From Argyresthia goedartella (Eukaryota; Arthropoda; Insecta; Lepidoptera; Argyresthiidae): 64,000 nt of DNA. Shown here in pieces: positions 41,675 to 51,654 of this stretch. The translations under genes and the position numbers were made by a program. The notes under the pieces are model-generated. The model ran no database searches. It worked only from the letters and a program-made list of their open reading frames with translations, and was not told the DNA's origin. The stretch is taken from contig OX463807.1 in NCBI GenBank assembly GCA_949825045.1, positions 10,627,501-10,691,500 of the forward strand, given 5' to 3'. Positions within the stretch are counted from its first letter, which is position 1; every line of letters starts with the position of its first letter.

Positions 41675-44455
41675 GTCCTCCTGGGTGTCTATTATAGCCC
41701 CTCTCTTCGCATTGCCTATTTTAACTCATTTGAAACCCTTCTCAATGATCTGACTCCTCTTTATAGCGACACCCTGATTCTCGGCGACTTTAACACTTGC
41801 CTTCTCAAAAATAACGTTCGCTCGGCAAAGCTCAAATCTCTTGTAAGTTCATTAAACTTACACATCCTTCCCCTGGGTGCCACCCACTTTCAACCACACT
41901 GCACCCCCTCTCTTCTAGATCTGATGATTACTTCTAACTTATCCAAGGTTGCTGTGCATGGCCAACTTAACGCACCCTTCTCCTATCACGATTTGATTTA
42001 CCTCTCATTCAAGTTAAGGCCTCCCAAGCGTGCAGCTAAATTCCTCGACATACGTAGCTTCAAGGGCATGGATCTTAACTCCCTTAAATCAGATGCCGCC
42101 TCCGTCGACTGGTCCTCTGTTGTTGGTAGCGAGACCGTTGAAGACAAAGTCCAAAACTTTAACTCTGTTGTCCTGAGCTTGTTTGATAAGCACGCTCCGG
42201 TCAAGAGGGTTAAGGTTAAGCACCTTCCTGCGCCGTGGCTTACTGACACCATCAAGAGCCTGATGGCCAAGAGAAACCGTGCCAAGAGTAGATATAAGGT
42301 GGATCCGACCGACGAGAATCTTTTATTTTTCAAACGCCTCCGCAATCGTTGCACTCGTCTGTGTCGTGATGCCAAACGTCGTCATATCTACGAGTGTATT
42401 GAGAGCTATACTCCAGCACAGGTTTGGAAATTCCTGAAGACTCTTGGTGTAGGTAAGTCCCAGGACTTGGCTGCTGGAAATGTCAACCTCAACGGTCTCA
42501 ACAATTATTTTGCTAATCCCCCAGTCGTGATGGACCCCCTCGTCAAGGAAGCTACCCTTCGTAACCTACGGTCCAAGACCGCAGCCCACAACTCACCCTT
42601 CAACTTCAACCGTGTCGGAATCGGCGCAGTAAGGAGGGCAATCTTAGCGATCTCGTCGAAAGCCATTGGTGAGGACAAGATCTGTTCTCAGATGATAACT
42701 TGTATCATTGAGGAGCTGTTACCGATCATTACCCACATAATTAATGTATCGCTTGAACAATGTTGCTTCCCCTCTCAGTGGAAAAAGGCACTTGTGATTC
42801 CCCTACCTAAATCGTCCAATCCCGTCTCCTTTAATGATTTTCGTCCCATATCTATTCTGCCTATCCTTTCCAAAGTCCTAGAATCAATTGTTCACTGTCA
42901 GCTCTCCTCATACCTTTCCTCTAGAAACTTATTAAATCCATATCAATCAGGTTTCAGGCCGGGTCACAGTACTACCACGGCATTGCTTAAAGTCACCGAT
43001 GACATTCAATTAGCCATGGATCAGAAGCAGCTTACGGTTCTCACACTGCTTGATTTCAGTAGCGCCTTCAACTGCGTCGATTTCGATATCCTGGTTGAAA
43101 TTCTAAAATCGCTCAGAGTCTCCTCGCACTCGGCTCTCTGGTTTGACTCCTACCTGAGAGACCGCCAGCAGCGTATTAAGTCTGAGGAGATCTCAACGAA
43201 CTGGTGTAATCTTTCCGCGGGTGTTCCGCAGGGTGGTATCCTTTCTCCTCTTCTCTTCTCAGTATTCATTAACTCCATCTCCGACGTTCTTACTTCTTCT
43301 TATCATCTCTACGCAGATGACCTCCAAATATATCGGCACTTCTCTCTTAGTGATGTAAATCTGACCGTAGAGGCATTGAATGCTGACCTCGATAACATCA
43401 GTAAATGGGCAATTTCATATGGGCTGCTTGTCAACCCGGCAAAATCTCAAGCCATGATTATGGGTACACGGCACTCAATTAACACAATACAAAATATCCC
43501 CGTCGATCCTGTGATGTATGAGGGTACGATAATCACCTACAGCGAGAAAGCTAAGAATCTTGGGGTTATATTTGATAACTTGCTGTCCTGGTCGCCCCAT
43601 GTTTGTGAGGTCAGCAGACGAGTCTTTGCGTCATTTTACTCCCTACGGAGATTGCAGTACTTCCTGCCGCGGCAGACTAAAATCACCCTTGTTCAGTCCC
43701 TTCTACTACCTTTAATAGACTACGCGGATGCTTGTTGGGTCAGTGCGAACGAAGAACAACTGAATAAACTCGAGCGACTCCAAAACCTTGGGATTCGGTT
43801 TGTCTACGGGCTGCGCAAGTACGACCATGTCTCCCAGTATCGCAAGGAGCTGGGATGGCTTCCGATCCGTCTTCGCCGTGATATGCATATTCTCTCTTAT
43901 CTATTCAATATCTTGCGAAATCCCCGCTACCCCACATATCTTCGAGAACGTTTTGAGTTTCTTTTCCCCAGGGATAGTAATCGGAGATCCCACACGGTGT
44001 CTCTCCTGTCAACTCCTCGGCATAAAACTGCAATCAGGGCAATCCGACTGTGGAACGCACTTCCCTGCACTATTAGGGATAGTCCCTCAATTTTCACTTT
44101 TAAGAGAAGATTGAAAGCGTATTTCCTTTCTCTTTCGTAATTAGTATCATATTTATGTCAGTATATGTATGATATTTTGTAGTTTATATATGTGCATGCT
44201 ATCTAGTGTATTATATAGTTGAGATATATATATTTTTTATTAGGTATATTTTATTTATATTTTAAAAGTAATTTTCGTACGTATGTGTACTGTTTTATTG
44301 CGCACTAGGACTGTCCTTTTTCATAAACACTCCTGTCTTGCCTAGGTTTGCTGGAAGAAATCTCTTTTTAGATATAAGCTCGCCTTTGCCTATAAAATTT
44401 ATTGTTACTGTCTGTTTATCTATGTTTTCTGTGCAATAAAGAATATGAATATATA
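41675..44455 (+). mobile_element. Nested CR1-type LINE, 5'-truncated, young
   Basis: This element begins in the endonuclease and has one uninterrupted frame to 44140, then about 310 bp of 3' UTR ending in an AATAAAGAATATGAATATAT-type tail. It splits the RT of the middle LINE. The intact frame and low decay contrast with the copy of the same family at 26485-28275, so this is the youngest layer of the nest. Exact junctions and target duplication were not resolved. Confidence 0.87.
41680..44140 (+). CDS. Nested LINE ORF2 (endonuclease end plus intact RT)
   Basis: The frame is open from about 41680, with the endonuclease end LILGDFNTCLLKNN, THFQPHCTPSLLDLMITSN and FSYHDLIYL. There is an ATG at 41924, and 738 codons follow. 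RT blocks: KKALVIPLPKSSNPVSFNDF, RPISILPILSKVLE, QSGFRPGHSTTTALLKVTDD, LLDFSSAFNCVDFDIL, AGVPQGGILSPLLFSVFINS and YHLYADDLQIY, then NLGVIFDNLLSWSPHV and the C-terminal thumb/tail ending FKRRLKAYFLSLS. All RT catalytic aspartates are present. The missing N-terminal endonuclease makes it unable to retrotranspose by itself. Family CR1/jockey-like. Confidence 0.88.
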
Positions 44456-44458
44456 AAG

Positions 44459-45105
44459 AATATGAGTATTCGGCTCAGGTATAACACTACCAAGAGTGAA
44501 CTGCCTGTGTTCAAATCTGGGAATAAAACCTATTCAGTGCTACCTATCACTCTAAATGGCGTACCAGTGATACAAGTAAGTAAGTTTAAATACCTGGGCC
44601 ACTGGGTCACGGAAGATCTCTCTGATGACATGGATATGGAGAGGGAACGAAGAGCGTTGGCAGTCAGATGCAATATGTTGGCTCGAAGGTTTGCCAGGTG
44701 TGCATAGGTTGTAAAAATCACTTTGTTCAAAGCGTTCTGTCAAACTTTTTACACCTGCAGCCTTTGGGCTAAATATACGCAGAAAGCTGTCAACGCTCTT
44801 CGAGTCCAATACAATAACGCCTTCAGGGTGCTGTTGAGGCTTCCCCGTTTCTGTAGCGCATCAGCAATGTTTGCGGATGCTCGCGTGAACGGTTTTCATG
44901 CGATACTGCGCTCCAGAATAGCCTCTACATTGGCCAGGCTTAGGGGGAGCACCAACGGTCTCCTGATGGTGTGGAGTGACAGGGTAGATTGTCCTCTTTT
45001 GGCTCACTGGGTGGCGACACATGTCAATGTGTACCGACATCCGTATCTTGGTCCCCTGGGCGCCGGCCCAGGGGACCAAGATACGGATGATTTTATAATT
45101 TAACT
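44459..45105 (+). pseudogene. Middle LINE, C-terminal ORF2 part
   Basis: Resumes the interrupted ORF2: IRLRYNTTKSELPVFKSGNK, NGVPVIQVSKFKYLGHWVTE, RALAVRCNMLARRFARCA, then after a frame change FCQTFYTCSLWAKYTQKAVN, RVQYNNAFRVLLRLPRFCSA and SDRVDCPLLAHWVATHVNVY. The end of the frame is built from one arm of the palindrome at 45038-45089, so the original C-terminus has been altered. Confidence 0.82.
45038..45089. repeat. Perfect 24-bp palindrome with 4-nt loop
   Basis: CATCCGTATCTTGGTCCCCT continues into GGGC, then loop GCCG, then the exact reverse complement. It sits at the 3' end of the middle LINE's coding region and replaces the expected downstream residues. Confidence 0.95.
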
Positions 45106-45199
45106 TTACTATTTTTACATTTATATTTACAATTTTATTTTTTCCATTATGTCAAATGTGCTATGGGTTAATACCTGAAAATAAACTATTTCATTTCAT

Positions 45200-45642
45200 T
45201 TCAATTGCATGTCCTCGAGTTTATCCTCCAATATGGTAGTGTATTTTCGGTCTTCTTTTATTTGCGACTGAAAATCTTCAATTTTCTTCCTATATTCCAC
45301 ATTCTGAGTAGCTAGGAAACTGACTGAGATCTCAATGCTTGTGTTTGTGTGCTATATTTCTTTTAAGGTTTGGCGTAGTTCTCGTCCTTGTACGGCTATC
45401 AGCTCCTTCATATCCTGTTTGAAAGTCTCAAGCTGCAAACCAATATCAGTTTGGTGATTTTCGCTGTCGGAGAACAAATGTGACGTTTTTTGTAGTTTCC
45501 CAATGGGAGTGTCATCATTTTGATTTCTTCTGGATACATTTCTACACCCTTGGCATTGCCACACCTTCTTGTCGCTTTCCGTGTATTCTTTGAAATGTGC
45601 CTTTGATATATCGAGACACTGGTTGTTCAGGCTTCTCAGCAC
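45200..45642 (-). pseudogene. Outer LINE ORF1 N-terminal part (PHD-like finger, coiled coil)
   Basis: Reads LDISKAHFKEYTESDKKVWQ then CQGCRNVSRRNQNDDTPIGK, the second half of a PHD-like zinc finger (W-C-xx-C). A coiled-coil-like stretch follows (LETFKQDMKELIAVQGRELR) and, in another frame, LEDKLEDMQ, where the middle LINE is inserted. It continues at 37829. The first half of the finger is missing, so the copy is 5'-truncated. Confidence 0.75.
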
Positions 45643-45650
45643 CTAATGAC

Positions 45651-46283
45651 CTCGTAGGGGCCCATCAGCTACGAGGTAGCGTAGCGATCAGTTGCCAAGA
45701 AGTGTGAACGTCGGCGATTCACCGAGCTAAGGTAAATGGAGTCGATCTAACCTGGTCTGTGCTTCGGTCCCGTCAACCTCCTGTCTCTCTGCAAGGCCCG
45801 GGTGCACCCTAGGCTCTTCTTGGTAGACAGGTTCTTCAGCCAACCAGGTATGACTGGCAGGCCAGCTTCGATGAGCACAGTGTTCCAACACAGGTTATGT
45901 TACGTGGGAAAAAACCAATCGGCCACGTAAATGCGAACTTTATCTGGTTCGGGGAACCACAACACACTCAGCTATATAGACAATCCTGAGGGAACCCCGA
46001 ATACATTCCAGATGGACTGCGATTTAATTTCAATACCCTATCCAAACGCGTTTACATTGCGAGGGCTTTCGTCTGTCAGTTGTCAAAAAACTGCTAGGTT
46101 GGCAGCAACGTCAAATTCAAAATGGCCGTTCAGAAACCATCGATCGAATATCGATTCGGAATCGAACACTGGTAGTGAAATTGACATTTACAGTCTCTGC
46201 ATACCAGTAGTTGGCTCAAGATAGACTTTTTACATAACGAGCAAGGCATGTTGTATTCGATTTGGCCTCTTCAAACAATAATA
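45651..46283. other. No recognised feature
   Basis: Sequence of more balanced composition (GACCTCGTAGGGGCCCATCA onward). It could be a transposon 5' UTR or a separate repeat. I cannot assign it. Confidence 0.35.
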
Positions 46284-46479
46284 AAAAACAAAAAGAGAAA
46301 ACTTTGGTGATGGGAGATTTGAACTCTGGATCTCTCAATCTCAAACGCAACGGCTTAACCAACTGAGCTACAGCTGGATGTAAAAACAAAAAGAGAAAAC
46401 TTTGGTGATGGGAGATTTGAACTCTGGATCTCTCAATCTCAAACGCAACGGCTTAACCAACTGAGCTACAGCTGGATGT
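46284..46479 (-). repeat. Tandem dimer of a tRNA-like SINE head
   Basis: Two 98-bp copies (46284-46381, 46382-46479), apparently identical. On the minus strand each has a tRNA-like A box TAGCTCAGTTGG and B box AGAGTTCAAATC about 35 nt apart. The first and last seven bases do not form an acceptor stem, so these are SINE heads rather than tRNA genes. Confidence 0.85.
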
Positions 46480-47120
46480 ACGTACTGCTGCAAAAATGTT
46501 GTGTAGTATGTGAGTGCTCACAAACCTGCACTTCTTTATTGTTATGCTCGTCTGTTACTTTGAAACTGGGTGACTTATATCTCACCTAAGATTTTCTTTC
46601 TCTTTCTTTTGAGAGCCGTGCGTACATCACTGCTCCGCCAACTTCTGCGCTCCGATTATTTCACGTGTAATAAAAATTGGTTTAAAGTAGTAAATTTATA
46701 AAATGGTTTAAATAACACTTTTGATAATGCGTCTACTATATGCAGAGGTCCGGGGGGAAGAGGAAATTATATAGGAATAGCAAATAAGGAATCACAGAGG
46801 TCTCTGAGAAGGACGTCTCGAGAAGTGCCACTCTCGCCTCGGGCACCGTATGGTCTGCGGAGTGCGTTCGCGCGATAACCACTTCGGTTGCGGGGTCGAG
46901 GACTTATGGTTGCCTCATGCCCGCGGCGTCAACTGGGGTCTTTGCCGGATATTGTAGAAAATATTTGAAACTTAAGTTGTTGTGTCATTTCTGACAAAGT
47001 CACAACCCAGTGGTGCGGGCGTGCCACGCTCCTCCGCCTGCGAGTTTAATCAAATTACCCATCACACTTTTTCCATACTTTGGACTAGCAGCAAGTACCT
47101 ACCTAAAGGTAGGCTAGTTT
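46480..47120. other. No assigned feature; GC-richer patch
   Basis: 46790-46960 is GC-rich, and its minus strand is open over about 50 codons (LDPATEVVIARTHS...). I could not identify a family; a transposon terminus is likely given the surroundings. Confidence 0.3.
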
Positions 47121-47509
47121 ATAAGGCGCCATACCCGAAGGGTGCCAAACCGGACCCTATCCGTCCGTTCGTCTGTCACCAGGCTGTATCTTATGAACCG
47201 TGATAGTTAGACAAATGAAATTTTCACAGATGAAGTATTTCTGTTGCCGCTATAACAACAAATACTAAAAAACAGAATAAAATAAATATTTAAGGGGGCT
47301 CCCATACAACAATTCTTTCAATACCACATACAAACTTATAAATGCACCTGTTTACGTGCATGGAGTGTGAAAGTAGCCGCACCAATAACTTTGTAAACAA
47401 CATTTTGCTATGTAAATTCCAATCTATTCACTCCACATCATCCCTACCATTGAACAGTGGTACGGAACCCCTCAAGCGCAAGTTAGACTTGCACTTGACC
47501 GGTTTTTAT
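47121..47509 (+). mobile_element. SINE-like repeat, copy 2 of the 15840 family
   Basis: Matches 15840-16266: GTCACCAGGCTGTATCT, TTTCTGTTGCCGCTATAACA, AAGGGGGCTCCCATACAAC, GGTACGGAACCC and the end CACTTGACCGGTTTTT. The (GTCC)n run is shorter here. Confidence 0.75.
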
Positions 47510-48130
47510 TTAGGTTAGTTTGGTTACCATACCAAGTCGGGTGATTGTGGGTATTTGCAGCCACCTAACGCAATTTTCAACTTTGGAAAATCGTAATGTC
47601 GGTATTATAACATCAAATAGATACTTCATTCATTCAAGAATCTAGGTTTATTTATTTTACACAAATTTTGAAACTACAACAATTAAAAAAATATAAAATG
47701 TCCAAAAAGAACGAATGATTGTGTTTCTAATTGCGGCTCCTACTAGGGTCGTCACATGAGACTAAACAGTTAATTGTTTTCTGTGAGTTTGACAGGTTGT
47801 TTGAATAAATCTGTTTTTTGTAGATTTTATATTTTTAAACCTTTATATTCTTATTCCTATCTTTATACCTATTATTTGTCATGGAAAATGATTATTGATA
47901 AATGGTTAAGTACTTACTCGATACTTGATTTCATTATTTTCTTTTTGTGTCACTATCACTATCTCAGTCTAGCTAGCTAGGTGAAATATGGAACCTAGAG
48001 TGTGCAACGAACAAAATATTATATGTGTGCGTCTACACTAAAATTAGGCAGTAGTTCAAAAGTTTCAAAATGTAAAAAAAAACACTTATATCTTGTAACG
48101 GTGTTTTTTTGAGTCGGGTGTTTCATAAAA
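47510..48130. other. No recognised feature
   Basis: AT-rich DNA between a SINE-like repeat and the mariner element. The open frame at 47774-47980 is aromatic- and tyrosine-rich low-complexity sequence with no support. Confidence 0.4.
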
Positions 48131-48661
48131 TACAGGATGTCCAGTAGATCGATGCAAAGACTTAAACCGAAGTTAGTACAGACCATTTAAAACTATTTGA
48201 GCCAAACATACATATGGCGAAGTCTTACTGTTAATTTTTTATTGATGATTTAGAGTTTTTGAAGAAAATTTCCAGCTTTTCACAGTTAATCTGATTATCA
48301 TTGCAAAACTAAACAATAATTGGATTATTTTACAATTGATTCTAATACTTCACTTAATGAGCATTCTAATAAATCTTAATTTGTGCATCTGCTACGTCAG
48401 ACTTGGTTTTTACAGACCATTGAAGAGCACGGCCAATTTCAATCATCAATAAAATAAGTTTTTCTGATCTAATTTAACAAAAACATGTTAAAGATTTTTA
48501 TGTGCAACTCTTTATAAAAACATTCTTAGTTAATGGTCTTTCATTTAAGTTATTATTGACGCAGAAACCTCACACATTCTTGAAGTTATGACCTACTAAC
48601 CAGTTTAAGACTGAAAAATAGACTTTTAGACAGTCTTTTTAATCAACTAAATTTATGCTAT

Positions 48662-49859
48662 TCATGCTCGAAATGAAATCCTTGGTTCCTCACACAGACG
48701 CGAGCCCGTCTCTGGACTTCTGTGGTTGTGATTTTGAGCATCATTTAATCTTTCATGGTGTCGAAATCGATTCTTATTTTTGAAATCAACTCTTCTTTTG
48801 TGTTGACGGCTACGTTGGAATATACCAATTCTTTGGCTCTGCCTCACACAAAAATAGTCCTTTGGGGTCAGGTCTGGTGAACGAGCAGGCCAAGAAATAG
48901 GCCCATCTCTGCCGATCCAGCAATTGGGAAAACAGTCGTCAAGATAGCTTCTGACTTCAATAGTCCAATGTGCTGGACAGCCCTCTTGTTGGAATATGAG
49001 TTCCCGATCCATCGGAGCTCCAGACTCTTCCACCAAAAACGGGAGGTTGTTCTGGACAAAATCCAAGTTGTTTTGGCCGGTTAAGGTATCTGGTAAGAAT
49101 GTTGACCTAATCAACGTCCTGCCTATCATTCCGGCCCAAACATTGACTGAGAATTTCCTTTGGAATGCACTTTCCTTTTTCCAACGTGGATTTTTATACT
49201 TGTCAGCCCATTTATGCCTATTATGAAACTTCGTGACACCCTCTCTGGAGAATTTGCTCTCGTCAGTTGTGGACAAATTCTGCGCAGTTTTTTAAATCAA
49301 TATTGTGGATATTGATTTAAAAAACTGCGCATTTTCAAAAGAAATCAGCAGAATAGCATTCTTCGATGGGGATCTCGCTCTTCCAGACCTTGAAACCCCG
49401 TCACATTAAATGGATACTTGTTGTTATCGTGCATGGTTTGCTATACCTTCCATCTAGAAATGTCACAATCTCGTGCAACCACTCTTATGCTGGTGGAAGG
49501 ATCCGCTTGAAATGCCGCCAAGATGTTTTCTTCGTCGGTAGGACTGTATCTGCCTCGGTTGACTCCAGTTGCAGCGCGGTGAATTCCAACTTCAGCAAGC
49601 CGACGGAAGGTACCGTAAAACACTCTGACATTCGGTAGCCGGCGGTTTGGGTAGCGCTCTCCATACAAATGTCGAGCCATCGCTCCATTGCCGTCTGCCC
49701 TGCCATACATAAAAAAATGTCGGCATATTCTTTATTAGAAAAACTAGCCATAATGGGAAGCTTTCGACCCAGAGCCCAGAACACATTGAAGAAAATCCAA
49801 GACGTAAAGACACAATGTGTGAAATTATACCAGTGAAATAACAATTGACATTTAAACAA
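48662..49859 (-). pseudogene. Mariner transposase, DD41D (rosa-like)
   Basis: N-terminal pieces: MASFSNKEYADIF, MYGRADGNGAMARHLYGERY, VFYGTFRRLAEVG and RVVARDCDISRWKV (helix-turn-helix region). After a break come TTDESKFSREGVTKFHNRHK, FSVNVWAGMIGRTLI, DRELIFQQEGCPAHWTIEVR, WIGRDGPISWPARSPDLTPK and DYF. Forty-one residues separate the second and third catalytic positions (FQQ[D/E] to TPKD), which suggests the DD41D rosa group. Here the second aspartate is glutamate. Frameshifts and an inserted palindrome (49281-49331) also disable it. Confidence 0.82.
49281..49331. repeat. Perfect 23-bp palindrome with 5-nt loop in mariner
   Basis: TGCGCAGTTTTTTAAATCAA then TAT, loop TGTGG, then the reverse complement. 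In the transposase frame the right arm (minus-strand 5' side) is natural coding sequence (MRSFLNQYPQ) and the left arm is an added inverted copy just before STTDESKF. Confidence 0.93.
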
Positions 49860-49954
49860 TAAAAGAAGATCGCGAAAATTAATAATAAAATAAAGAGGTT
49901 TAATTTAGTTCAATCCAATTTATTTCAATTTCTTAGACTGTTTAGTGCATAGGA

Positions 49955-50240
49955 GTAGGCGGTGAGAAGCTATCTTGACGACGGTTTTCCCAATTGCTGG
50001 ATCGGCAGAGTCGGGCCGATTTCTTGGCCTGCTCGTTCATCAGACCTGACCCCAATGGACTATTTTGTGTAGGGCAGAACCAAAAAACTGGTCTATTCCA
50101 ACGTAGCGTATCAACACAAAAGAGTTAATTTCAAAAATAAGAATGGATTTCAACACCATGAAATATGAAATGATGCTCAAAATCACGACCTCAGAAGTCC
50201 GAAGACGGGCTCGTGTCTGTGTGAGAAAAAGACTGTCTAA
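49955..50240 (+). pseudogene. Second, inverted mariner transposase 3' fragment
   Basis: On the plus strand this reads the same C-terminal region (CTATCTTGACGACGG, CCAATTGCTGGATCGGCAGA, CTGACCCCAATGGACTATTT) as the minus strand of 48690-48965, diverged by about one in ten bases. It forms part of the fold-back arm. Confidence 0.82.
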
Positions 50241-50262
50241 AAAGTCTATATTTCTCCCTTAA

Positions 50263-50578
50263 CACGCTCAGCGCCATCTTTAATGATACACCATATGGTG
50301 CTTTGTCACAGGCCAGTGCATCCTTAATGATACACCACACTGCCTGACTTCGGAGGCCGGTGTATCCCACAATATACACCGTTTCGTACATTTTAGTAGC
50401 GCGTTCAAAAGCATTGGCCCTGGAGAATGTGCCTGTGTTTTTGGGGTGTAAATATCTTAAAAAATAAAGAAAATATAGAGTTTTTCTTAAAAAAAATACT
50501 TAAAAATTATAGGTATACACTGGCCTGTGAGAAAGCACCCTATGGTGTATCATTAATGATATACTGGCGCTGAGCGTG
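50263..50578. mobile_element. piggyBac-type MITE with TTAA flanks
   Basis: A 316-bp segment is flanked by TTAA at 50259-50262 and 50579-50582. It has inverted ends starting CACGCTCAGCGCCA and longer subterminal pairing (AATGATACACCATA, CACAGGCCAGTG). TTAA duplication is characteristic of piggyBac-type transposition. It lies in the right arm of the mariner and is absent from the left arm, which dates it after the arm duplication. Confidence 0.88.
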
Positions 50579-51031
50579 TTAAACTGGTTAGTAGGTCATA
50601 ACATCAAGAATGTGTGAGGTATCTACGTCAATAATACCTTAAATGAAAGATCATTAACCAAAAATGTTTTATAAAGGTTTGCACATAAAAAGCTTTCACT
50701 TGTTTTTGTAAAATTATGTCCGAAAAACTTATCTTATTGATGATTGAAATTTGAAGTGCTCTTCAATGGTCTGTAAAAACCAAGACTGACGTAGCATTTA
50801 TTAGAATTCTTATTAAGAGATTTATTAGAATGAATTGTAAAATAATCCAATTATAGTTTAGTTTTGCAATAATAATAACTTAACTGTGGAAATCTGGAAA
50901 TTTTCTTCAAAAACACTAAATCATCAAAAAAAAATAACGGTAAGACTTCGCCATATGTATGTTTGGCTCAAATGGTTCTAAACTAACTAACTTCGGTTTA
51001 AGTCTTTGCATCGATCTATGGACACCCTGTA

Positions 51032-51650
51032 TATCAATAGTTAGTTTTTTACACATGCTGGCCTCTTCCAACGTATATAGGTCGATTTACCATTATCCCT
51101 GTCGATATATTTTAATTTTATTAATTTGTTAATTATTTTTTCAATTCGCCATTTACCATGACCAATGATATAATTTTCCACACCATTACATTTCGATATC
51201 TAGGTAAAATACAATATTTACCATAATATTAAACTATCTCGAAGCTTAAATTATTAAAAAAAACACTACGAAATATACTAACTTCTATAAAAACCACGCT
51301 ACATCAAGCCTTTTTACGTAGAATATCATATTCAAAACAAAAACAAACAATAAAGATAAAATAATGCGAAATATGACTCATCTTCCGGGCTCCGAGAATC
51401 AGCCAATTTTGGGCAAAAACGAACACAATCACTAGCTCAGCACTTTAAAATTTCACTGTGCAGGGTTTTTAAACAAAAAATCAACCAAAAATTAAGTTTT
51501 GAAAAAAATTATAGCTTACAGACCTGGATAATAGAATCCTTCATACCGAGCGATAAGTTCAGGGGGCTGCAGTTAGAGGGAGGGCTGCAGTTGCCCACAA
51601 CTAACCTATTTAGAAATAAATCAGTGGAAAGATGAAGTAAAACTAAAATT
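51032..51650. other. No recognised feature
   Basis: AT-rich DNA between the mariner element and the LINE fragment. Confidence 0.4.
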
Positions 51651-51654
51651 TAGG

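Larger units (their letters stand above)
37829..45195 (+). mobile_element. Middle LINE, near full length, carrying nested LINE
   Basis: A plus-strand non-LTR element with 5' leader, ORF1 (37919-39173), endonuclease (about 39190-39970), RT (40289-41670) and C-terminal part (44459-45105). It ends at AATAAACTATTTCATTTCATT near 45195. It is inserted head-to-head in the outer LINE's ORF1. A second LINE (41675-44455) interrupts its RT after the YADD block. It also contains an inverted 313-bp self-copy (39950-40262). TCAA occurs at both junctions and may be part of a short target duplication. Confidence 0.85.
34955..45650 (-). mobile_element. Outer LINE (PHD/FP25K-like ORF1), split by nested LINE
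   Basis: A minus-strand non-LTR element occupies 45200-45650 (ORF1 N-terminal part) and 34955-37830 (ORF1 C-terminal part, endonuclease remnant, RT, 3' tail). The plus-strand element at 37829-45195 is inserted in the middle of its ORF1. The 3' tail ends in AATAAATATTTTGTATT-type repeats (on the minus strand) near 34955. The 5' end is truncated within ORF1 near 45650. Confidence 0.85.
48133..51029 (-). mobile_element. Fold-back mariner (DD41D type)
   Basis: TA dinucleotides flank both ends (48131-48132, 51030-51031). The left end CAGGATGTCC.. and right end ..GGACACCCTG begin inverted arms that match over roughly 0.85 kb (48133-48980 against 49955-51029), apart from a 316-bp MITE in the right arm. 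The arms include the 3' part of the transposase, so the whole is two opposed partial copies or a fold-back element, not a simple mariner. A single transposase relic lies between them on the minus strand. Confidence 0.85.

Noticed and set aside
41998..42375. Minus-strand 125-codon ORF
   Set aside because: Antisense of the intact LINE frame; a coding shadow.
46284..46479. Tandem tRNA genes
   Set aside because: Promoter boxes fit, but the ends cannot pair as an acceptor stem.
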